DNA of 8,219 nt. It comes from Balneolales bacterium (GTDB lineage Bacteria > Bacteroidota > Rhodothermia > Balneolales > Natronogracilivirgulaceae). The DNA is taken from contig SLLW01000050.1 of NCBI GenBank assembly GCA_007133875.1, positions 1-8,219 of the forward strand, read 5' to 3'. How positions within the stretch are numbered: the stretch's first letter is position 1; each line of letters opens with the position of its first letter. The position numbers and the translations under genes are program-made. This document shows positions 1-5,046 of the stretch, piece after piece. Under the pieces are notes generated by a model. It made no database searches and had not been told where the DNA came from. It was given only the letters and a program-made list of their open reading frames with translations.

Positions 1-327
1 ATTGAAATCCATGAAAAACCGATGGTTCCAAGCGGTGAGCTGGCCAGTAATCCCCAGGGGGAGACCGCCGAAATTGACGAAGGACTCTACGGGAAAACAG
101 CATTTCGTGCTATTCTGGATATCGGATACCTGGACATCCAGCCGGAATTTCTGATTCCGAAAAGCAAGGACATCGAAATTGTGGATGCCAGTTCGGACAT
201 GCTTGTAGTCAATGTGGGTCAGAATGAACGGGACCTCAAAGTGGGTGACATGGTTTCCTTCCAGTTGAAATATGTCGGTGCACTCGGCCTGATGAATTCC
301 GACTATATCGACAAATATATTGAGTAG
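1..327 (+). CDS. Alanine/ornithine racemase-family PLP enzyme, C-terminal part (5' truncated)
   Basis: The reading frame is open from base 1 (IEIHEKPMVPSGEL...) to the TAG at 325-327, so about 108 C-terminal residues of a longer protein are seen. The segment resembles the C-terminal region of fold-type III PLP racemases of the alanine/ornithine racemase (Orr-like) family: an EKPMVPSGEL stretch, a YGKTAFRAILDIGYLDI block, the DASSDMLVVNVG signature (family form usually GASSDH/M), the KVGD turn, and a closing YVGALGLMNSDYI block. Members interconvert L- and D-amino acids in the cytosol. The PLP lysine lies in the N-terminal barrel, outside the window, so catalytic competence and substrate (Ala, Orn or Lys) cannot be judged. 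Methionine follows ASSD where the ornithine racemases I recall have histidine, which may mark a different substrate subgroup. The M23-like gene starts 30 nt after the stop, suggesting one transcript. The family call is fairly firm; the substrate is not. Confidence 0.75.
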   Translation: MEIHEKPMVPSGELASNPQGETAEIDEGLYGKTAFRAILDIGYLDIQPEFLIPKSKDIEIVDASSDMLVVNVGQNERDLKVGDMVSFQLKYVGALGLMNSDYIDKYIE

Positions 328-357
328 GTACATCATGGTGAGTGGAACTTCTGTCAT

Positions 358-1086
358 ATGACCGGAAACGTTTCCGCACAGAACAGATCCGGCGGTACCG
401 GGTTCCATCCGTTGGTGGAAATGGGTGATCATTTCAGGGTTTTAGATCTTGAGCGTGGGTACCATCCGGCCGCTATTTCACTCGACCCTCCGTCAATCGG
501 CCGCTATAACGAAAAGCGCCGGGGAATGTACACCACCGATTTGTTCGGAGGGGTACGAAACATCCATGTCGGACTCGATTTCTGGGTGCCTCCGGGTACC
601 CCGGTCTATGCATTTGATGATGGGGATGTGCTTTTTTTCCGGAATAATGACCATCCCGGGGATTACGGCCCGACGGTTGTGACCCGGCACTCCGGCCCGG
701 AGGTACAGAAGCTTTTGAAAATGTTACAACACGCCACTGGCTCTGGCTCCGGATCTGACTCCGGCTCCGGTTCCAAACCTGACACGGACTTTTACTCCTC
801 CCCCGACACCGATACCACCTCCGACGCGCTCTATGCATTGCATGGTCATCTTTCCCGCGATACCCTTTCGGGTCTTGTCGATGGCATGCCGCTGAAACGT
901 GGTCAGGTGATTGCAACGGTGGGAACAGAGCACGAGAACGGCGGTTGGGTGCCGCATCTCCATTTTCAGCTTGCGCTACATCCGCCGAAAGAGCCCGATA
1001 TGCCGGGTGTGGTGAGCGAAGCGGATCTTCCGGAAGCATTGAAACACTACCCCGATCCCCAGTGGGTCACCGGGCGCTATTATTGA
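358..1086 (+). CDS. M23-family (LytM/lysostaphin-type) metallopeptidase-like protein, apparently cytosolic
   Basis: A 242-residue protein with the M23 zinc-site motifs in order: H70-xxx-D74 (NIHVGLDFW), GTPVYAFDDGDV at 80-91, the GH of LHGHLS (H164), and H200-L-H202 (PHLHFQL). By comparison with LytM, H70, D74 and H202 would bind zinc, with H164 and H200 catalytic. There is no signal peptide or transmembrane segment, unusual for a cell-wall hydrolase. GDYGPTVV, ENGGWVPHLHFQL and the C-terminal YPDPQWV resemble the M23 domain I recall from fusions with a kinase-like and a class-III aminotransferase domain; here it stands alone. About 28 residues (128-155) rich in Gly, Ser, Asp and Thr interrupt the domain just before the catalytic LHGH. 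ATG 358 is the only ATG between the previous stop and the conserved region, except ATG 421 (M22); it has no Shine-Dalgarno. The fold is confident. The substrate is unknown and need not be peptidoglycan. Confidence 0.8.
   Translation: MTGNVSAQNRSGGTGFHPLVEMGDHFRVLDLERGYHPAAISLDPPSIGRYNEKRRGMYTTDLFGGVRNIHVGLDFWVPPGTPVYAFDDGDVLFFRNNDHPGDYGPTVVTRHSGPEVQKLLKMLQHATGSGSGSDSGSGSKPDTDFYSSPDTDTTSDALYALHGHLSRDTLSGLVDGMPLKRGQVIATVGTEHENGGWVPHLHFQLALHPPKEPDMPGVVSEADLPEALKHYPDPQWVTGRYY
739..822 (+). repeat. Gly-Ser/Asp-Thr low-complexity insert inside the M23 domain
   Basis: Bases 739-774 are six hexamers of the form GGNTCN or GACTCC (GGCTCT, GGCTCC, GGATCT and so on) encoding a GS/DS run, followed by a DTD/SSPDTDTTS stretch up to about 822. 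It stays in frame and sits on the loop just before the catalytic LHGHLS motif, so it is probably a flexible, surface-exposed extension that arose by slippage of a hexanucleotide. Confidence 0.7.
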
Positions 1087-1160
1087 GTTTATTTTCGTAC
1101 GGTTTTTCGGTATTTATACAAGGGCCGGAAATTTAACACCAGAGTCACCCTGTTTGTCAT

Positions 1161-2348
1161 ATGAAGCTTGTTGAAATTCGAAAAAAACTGCACACCCTGG
1201 CGGAAATTGCACATCAGGAGAAAAAAACCGCAGCATTTGTAACCGGCCGGCTTCACGAGACCGGGGTGACGGACATATACGAGGGAATCGGTGGATATGG
1301 CCTGATCGCCGTTATCGACAGCGGTAAAAAAGGCCCGTCGGTACTATTTCGTGCGGAACTGGATGCCTTGCCTATTGAGGAATCCCTCGATCTGGACTAT
1401 GCATCAAAACAAAAAGGGGTATCGCACAAATGCGGCCATGACGGCCATATGGCGATTCTTCTCGGGCTTGCTGAAAAGCTCCGGAAAAATCCGCTGAAAA
1501 GCGGTAAGGTCTACCTGCTTTTTCAGCCGGCCGAAGAAACCGGTGAAGGGGCCCAGAAAATGCTGGATGACAAAAAATGGCCCGATATCTCTCCGGATTA
1601 TGCCTTCGCCCTGCACAATCTGCCCGGGTTTCCGCTCCATTCTGTGCTGTTGCGTAACAACGTATTTGCCGCCGGATCCCGGGGCCTGATCGTACGTCTG
1701 AATGGAAGTACCGCGCATGCCGCCCACCCCGAACATGCCAAAAGCCCGACATCAGCAGTAGCTACCCTCATTAATGACTGGCAAAGTCTGCCGAGATCGG
1801 CAATGCCGTTCGACCGGGCCGGACTGGTAACCATAATCCATGCGCGCATCGGGGAACAGGCATTCGGTACTACACCCGGATATGCCGAATTGATGGCCAC
1901 CATTCGTGCGCATCAGACGGATGACCTGGACCTGCTAAGTGACAAAGCGGTAAAAATGGCGAAAGCTGTGGCATCGCAATGGGAACTGAAGATGGAACAT
2001 GAATGGACAGAACGGTTTCAGCCTACCAGCAACGACCCCGATTCGGTTGCGTTGATTGAAAAAGTGGCCGAAAGGTTGTCCGGTGGCAAGGAGAAGGGTA
2101 CAAAAGGCAGGAAAAGCAAAAAAGGCAGCGATGGCCATGTCGATGATATCCGCCATCTCCCCAGGCCGTTTTCGTGGTCGGAGGATTTCGGACACTTTAC
2201 CGAACGGTATCCCGGAGCACTTTTTGGACTCGGTGCCGGAGACAAGCAACCACAGATGCATGACAAAAAATATGATTTCCCGGATGAACTCCTTCCGACA
2301 GGAGTATTGTTATTCGATGGTATCATAGATCAACTGGATATGCGGTAA
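1161..2348 (+). CDS. M20D-family amidohydrolase (N-acyl-amino-acid/peptide deacylase type)
   Basis: This 395-residue protein has the M20 subfamily D layout of HipO/AmhX-type enzymes: FRAELDALPIEE (63-74), HKCGHDGHMA (89-98), FQPAEETGEGA (121-131), a LHN at 151-153, SEDFGHF (340-346) and a late QMHD (365-368). The expected metal ligands are C91, H93, E126, H152 and H367, with E125 as general base; all are present, so activity is likely. Such enzymes hydrolyse the amide bond of N-acyl amino acids or small conjugates in the cytosol; no signal peptide is seen. The dimerisation domain is about 173-285 (GSTAHAAHPEHAKSPTSAVA). The Lys/Gly-rich stretch 307-326 looks like an insertion just before the SEDF block. 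The gene lies 74 nt after the M23-like gene and 41 nt before the alanine racemase. ATG 1161 fits the family N-terminus, although it lacks a Shine-Dalgarno. The exact substrate cannot be read from sequence. Confidence 0.88.
   Translation: MKLVEIRKKLHTLAEIAHQEKKTAAFVTGRLHETGVTDIYEGIGGYGLIAVIDSGKKGPSVLFRAELDALPIEESLDLDYASKQKGVSHKCGHDGHMAILLGLAEKLRKNPLKSGKVYLLFQPAEETGEGAQKMLDDKKWPDISPDYAFALHNLPGFPLHSVLLRNNVFAAGSRGLIVRLNGSTAHAAHPEHAKSPTSAVATLINDWQSLPRSAMPFDRAGLVTIIHARIGEQAFGTTPGYAELMATIRAHQTDDLDLLSDKAVKMAKAVASQWELKMEHEWTERFQPTSNDPDSVALIEKVAERLSGGKEKGTKGRKSKKGSDGHVDDIRHLPRPFSWSEDFGHFTERYPGALFGLGAGDKQPQMHDKKYDFPDELLPTGVLLFDGIIDQLDMR
2079..2138 (+). repeat. Lys/Gly-rich low-complexity insert in the M20 amidohydrolase
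   Basis: Residues 307-326 of the amidohydrolase form a strongly basic run (GGKEKGTKGRKSKKG) with purine-rich codons (AAG, AAA, GGC). It lies between the helix ending VAERL and the conserved block leading to FSWSEDF. Related enzymes, as I recall them, have only a short loop here, so it appears to be an in-frame insertion. Confidence 0.55.
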
Positions 2349-2389
2349 CCTGTAAAATAAATCAGAATCCTGTTTTCAGAAACGAATAG

Positions 2390-3553
2390 ATGTTTCACAC
2401 TTCCTACATCGAGATCAATAAGTCTGCACTGCAGTCGAACCTGAAATTTTTAAAAAACCTGGCCGGTGAGGGAGTCCGGTACTGTTCCGTAATAAAGGGG
2501 AACGCTTACGGACACGGAATCGAGCATTTCATTCCGCTGGCAGAAGGGTGCGGTGTTGACTTCTTTGCTGTCCACAGTGCCGATGAAGCGTTGCGGGCCC
2601 ATATGGTAATGGATGAACATTCGCATGTCATGATCATGGGGATGATTGACGACAACGAACTGGACTGGGCCATCGAAAATGACATCTCCTATTACGTGTT
2701 TGAGTTCGAACGCCTTGAGGCAAGTATAAAAGCGGCTAAAGAGCAGAAAAAAAAGGCGCAAATCCACGTAGAACTTGAGACGGGGATGAACCGGATCGGG
2801 TTTGCCTGGGAGGATCGTGTAAAGCTTGCCGAATTGCTCTATCGCGAACGGGAGCATCTCCATATTATGGGGTTGAATACACATTTTGCCGGCGCCGAAA
2901 GCATTGCAAATTACTTGCGTATCCAGAATCAGATAGCCAATTTCAACCGATATCAGTGGTATCTGCGAAAAAAAGGAATCCGGTCGGAGCTTCGCCATAC
3001 GGCCTGTTCCGCACCGCTTATTTCCTACCCCCATACCCGGATGGATATGGTACGTATCGGTATCGCTCAGTACGGTTATTGGCCCAGCAAAGAGACCCAC
3101 ATGCAGTATCTGACACAAAATGGCGGTAAAAATATGACCGAAAACCCGCTTCGACAGATTATCAACTGGAAAACCCGCGTTATGAGCGTAAAGACGGTTC
3201 CGTCGGGTGAGTTTATCGGATACGGAACGGCTTACCAGGCAACGGATGATACCATTACGGCAACGGTACCAATAGGGTACAGCCACGGATTTACACGGAG
3301 CCTGAGTAATCTCGGGAAAGTTTTGATTCAGGGGCAGCGGGTGCCGGTGATTGGTATGGTCAATATGAACATGATGATCGTAGATGTCTCCCACTGCGAA
3401 GATGTTAAACGTGGAGACGAAGTGGTGCTGGTCGGCAGTCAGAACGATAACCGGATTACCGTCTCCTCATTCAGTGACCTCCTGAATAATGTCAATTATG
3501 AAACGCTGGTCAGATTACCTCGTGATATTCCACGTTTTATCGTGGAAGATTAA
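2390..3553 (+). CDS. alr: Alanine racemase, fold-type III PLP enzyme
   Basis: A complete 387-residue alanine racemase, interconverting L- and D-alanine in the cytosol with pyridoxal phosphate to supply D-Ala for peptidoglycan. The PLP lysine is K36 in VIKGNAYGHG (33-43). The opposite catalytic base is Y278 in FIGYGTAY, equivalent to Tyr265 of the Geobacillus enzyme. ETGMNRIGF (130-138) carries the PLP-contacting arginine R135, and IPIGY-type VPIGYSHGF (293-301) is present. Two positions deviate from the classic enzyme: the usually carbamylated lysine (Geobacillus K129) is E128, and the MD of the C-terminal active-site loop is M326-N327 (VNMNMM). Together with YGYWPSKET and RLPRDIPR this fits an alternative Alr subgroup that I recall from Bacteroidota-like genomes. 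A longer loop (about 231-254) precedes the C-terminal barrel. It stands alone, not fused to MurF. ATG 2390 matches the family N-terminus (xxYIEINKSAL). A broader-specificity amino acid racemase is the main alternative. Confidence 0.9.
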   Translation: MFHTSYIEINKSALQSNLKFLKNLAGEGVRYCSVIKGNAYGHGIEHFIPLAEGCGVDFFAVHSADEALRAHMVMDEHSHVMIMGMIDDNELDWAIENDISYYVFEFERLEASIKAAKEQKKKAQIHVELETGMNRIGFAWEDRVKLAELLYREREHLHIMGLNTHFAGAESIANYLRIQNQIANFNRYQWYLRKKGIRSELRHTACSAPLISYPHTRMDMVRIGIAQYGYWPSKETHMQYLTQNGGKNMTENPLRQIINWKTRVMSVKTVPSGEFIGYGTAYQATDDTITATVPIGYSHGFTRSLSNLGKVLIQGQRVPVIGMVNMNMMIVDVSHCEDVKRGDEVVLVGSQNDNRITVSSFSDLLNNVNYETLVRLPRDIPRFIVED

Positions 3554-3560
3554 TCCTTTC

Positions 3561-3594
3561 CGATAAAACCACTGTTGGGCCGGTCTGTTTTACG
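3561..3594 (+). terminator. Possible terminator hairpin after the alanine racemase gene
   Basis: Starting 7 nt after the alr stop codon, CGATAAAAC (3561-3569, with A3563 bulged) can pair with GTTTTACG (3587-3594). An inner ACTG (3571-3574) pairs with CGGT (3581-3584) around a TTGGGC loop. The outer stem is AT-rich and no clear T-run follows it, so a factor-independent terminator is only a possibility. It would separate the racemase cluster from the efflux operon. Confidence 0.3.
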
Positions 3595-3687
3595 ATGAAA
3601 TTTCAGAAATTTTCACCCAGTTTGACATTTCCACCCAATTTGTCACTGCTACCCAGGTTGTCTTTTCCACTCAATTTCAATTTCTGA
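3595..3687 (+). CDS. Possible small leader ORF made of hexapeptide repeats
   Basis: ATG 3595 opens a 30-codon frame ending in TGA at 3685-3687. It spans the 18-bp repeats, each unit encoding a six-residue block such as PPNLSL or LPRLSF, giving a Pro/Leu/Phe-rich peptide starting MKFQKF. It lies 12 nt before the adaptor start and in the same frame, separated only by the TGA and four codons. I recognise no family and see no Shine-Dalgarno. It could be a translated leader peptide or a chance frame, since the window between stop codons is short; the 18-bp period (a multiple of three) keeps any such frame open. Confidence 0.25.
   Translation: MKFQKFSPSLTFPPNLSLLPRLSFPLNFNF
3612..3683 (+). repeat. 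Four imperfect 18-bp tandem repeats upstream of the efflux operon
   Basis: Four consecutive 18-bp units start at 3612, 3630, 3648 and 3666, with an approximate consensus TCCACCCAATTTGTCATT. The ACCCA/ACTCA core recurs at exactly 18-base spacing (3615, 3633, 3651, 3669). Units one to three each carry a TTGACA-like hexamer (TTGACA 3622, TTGTCA 3640, TTGTCT 3658); the fourth has decayed there. The array ends 16 nt before the adaptor start codon. It could be a set of protein-binding sites, a transcript structure element, or coding repeats of a leader peptide; the sequence alone does not decide. Confidence 0.7.
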
Positions 3688-3699
3688 ACGCACTTTTCT

Positions 3700-5046
3700 A
3701 TGAATAGGAACATAAAACGCGCAATTATCGCCGGTTTGCTGCTTCTCGTTGTGGCCCTTCTGTTGTGGTACCGGCTTGACAGCAGTAACGGGTCGGAAAC
3801 GGCCGATCCGGACGGATCCCGGCAGAATGAGCAACCTGCAATGACGGTCGATGGTTTTGTGGTTTCGCCGGAGCCGTTCAAGGAGACGGTGTACACCTCC
3901 GGTAATATACTTGCGGATGAGGAGATTTATGTGCGCCCTGAAACAGCCGGACGCATTACGGCCATCCATTTTGAAGAAGACAGCGAAGTTCGTGAAGGCG
4001 ACCTGCTGGTAAAACTGAACGATGCCGACCTGCAGCAGGAGAAACGTCGTGTCACCTATCAGATCAATCTTGCACAAATCCGCGAACAGCGGCAGGAAGA
4101 GTTACTTGGCCGGAATGCCATTGCACAGGATGATTATGATGTCGCCCTCAATGAGCTCAATACCCTGATTGCCCAGCGCGACGGGATCGATGCCCAAATC
4201 GACAAGACCGAAATTCGGGCTCCGTTTGACGGCATCATCGGCCTGAAAGAGATCAGTGTCGGCAGCAATGTCACCACCCAGTCCACCATTACCAGCCTGC
4301 AAAAAATCGATCCGATAAAAGTCGAATTCTCCATTCCCGAGCGCTATCGTGCATCGGTAGCACGCGGCCAGACGGTCCGGTTCCGGGTTGAGGGCGGCGA
4401 GAATGAGAACGAGGGTGAAATCTATGCGATCCAGCCGAGGGTAGATCGTGAAACACGGACCCTGCGGATGCGGGCGATCGCTTCCAATCCCGATCTGCGG
4501 ATATTTCCCGGCGGTTATGCCCGGGTGGAGGTGGACCTGCAGGAGTTGGAAGACGCGTTGCTCATTCCCTCCGAAGCACTGGTTCCGGAGATCACCGGGT
4601 ATCATGTTTTTCTCTTATCGGACGGATATGTTTCTGAAAGAGCGGTTGAGATTGGAACCCGAACAGATCGGAGTGTGGTCATTCGTGAGGGGTTGGCCCC
4701 CGGGGATACGGTGATCACGACCGGCCTGCTTCAGATTCGCGAAGGAATGCGGGTAAATGTTCAGACCGTGGAGGAGGAGTTGCCGGAAGATGAACCGGCC
4801 GGTGATGAGACCATCGGTGATGGCTCAGCTGGTTATGGTACTTTTGGTGATGGTACAGCCGATAAGGACATAGCCGGTGATGAGGCACCCGGTGATGAGA
4901 TAACTGGTGATGAGACAACCGGTGATGGTACAGCCGGCACTGGCAAAACCGGTGTCGGCCTGGAAAAGGCGTTCAGCAGTGGCGTCGGTGTAACCGGACC
5001 GGGATATACGGAAAGTGAACTTGGAACGGGGACAACAGACTTATGA
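3700..5046 (+). CDS. RND efflux periplasmic adaptor subunit (membrane fusion protein)
   Basis: A 448-residue HlyD/AcrA-type adaptor that would connect an inner-membrane RND pump to an outer-membrane channel. Residues 8-24 form an N-terminal hydrophobic anchor; there is no lipobox cysteine, so it is membrane-anchored rather than a lipoprotein. Then come the first lipoyl half (about 76-110, RPETAGRITAIHFEEDSEVREGD region), a short alpha-hairpin (about 111-168), the second lipoyl half with the typical TEIRAPFDGIIGLKEISVG (170-188), the beta-barrel (about 205-280) and the membrane-proximal domain (about 285-356). The remaining 90 residues are not part of the normal fold: residues 367-420 are a Gly/Asp/Thr pentapeptide repeat, followed by a Gly-rich end. 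Typical adaptors of this type are about 350-400 residues. The stop overlaps the pump start by 4 nt (ATGA), implying translational coupling. ATG 3700 is chosen because it directly precedes the basic-hydrophobic anchor. The substrate cannot be inferred. Confidence 0.9.
   Translation: MNRNIKRAIIAGLLLLVVALLLWYRLDSSNGSETADPDGSRQNEQPAMTVDGFVVSPEPFKETVYTSGNILADEEIYVRPETAGRITAIHFEEDSEVREGDLLVKLNDADLQQEKRRVTYQINLAQIREQRQEELLGRNAIAQDDYDVALNELNTLIAQRDGIDAQIDKTEIRAPFDGIIGLKEISVGSNVTTQSTITSLQKIDPIKVEFSIPERYRASVARGQTVRFRVEGGENENEGEIYAIQPRVDRETRTLRMRAIASNPDLRIFPGGYARVEVDLQELEDALLIPSEALVPEITGYHVFLLSDGYVSERAVEIGTRTDRSVVIREGLAPGDTVITTGLLQIREGMRVNVQTVEEELPEDEPAGDETIGDGSAGYGTFGDGTADKDIAGDEAPGDEITGDETTGDGTAGTGKTGVGLEKAFSSGVGVTGPGYTESELGTGTTDL
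4798..4962 (+). repeat. 15-bp tandem repeat array encoding the adaptor's pentapeptide tail
   Basis: About eleven in-frame 15-bp units run from 4798 to 4962, with an approximate consensus RCCGGTGATGRKACA, encoding pentads like AGDET, IGDGS, TGDET and TGDGT. Units at 4873, 4888, 4903 and 4918 are closest to each other, while 4828, 4858 and 4933 onward are degenerate. The period is a multiple of three, so copy-number change would not shift the frame or disrupt the overlapping pump start. It makes an acidic, glycine-rich, probably disordered periplasmic extension. Confidence 0.85.

Noticed and set aside
473..1039. 188-codon - strand frame over the M23-like gene
   Set aside because: It is Arg/Pro/His-rich with no domain, while the + strand shows the full M23 motif set.
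2450..3394. Long open frame (314 codons) on the - strand opposite the alanine racemase
   Set aside because: It lies wholly inside a gene with all active-site motifs on the + strand, and its translation shows no recognisable domain. It is explained by codon bias of the real gene.
3598..3612. AAATTT-CAG-AAATTT inverted repeat as a terminator
   Set aside because: The stem is six A-T pairs with a 3-nt loop, too weak to support, and it overlaps the possible leader ORF.
3622..3650. Sigma-70-like promoter starting at TTGACA (3622-3627)
   Set aside because: The position 17 bases downstream reads ACTGCT, a poor -10, and the hexamer belongs to a repeat unit. I also saw no Bacteroidota-type TAnnTTTG box in the spacers at 1087-1160, 2349-2389 and 3554-3699.
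3612..3683. CRISPR array
   Set aside because: The 18-bp units are directly adjacent, diverged, and have no spacers.
4798..4962. RTX-type calcium-binding nonapeptide repeats in the adaptor tail
   Set aside because: The pentads are GDET/GDGT-like and lack the GGxGxDxUx nonapeptide pattern, so an RTX beta-roll is not supported.
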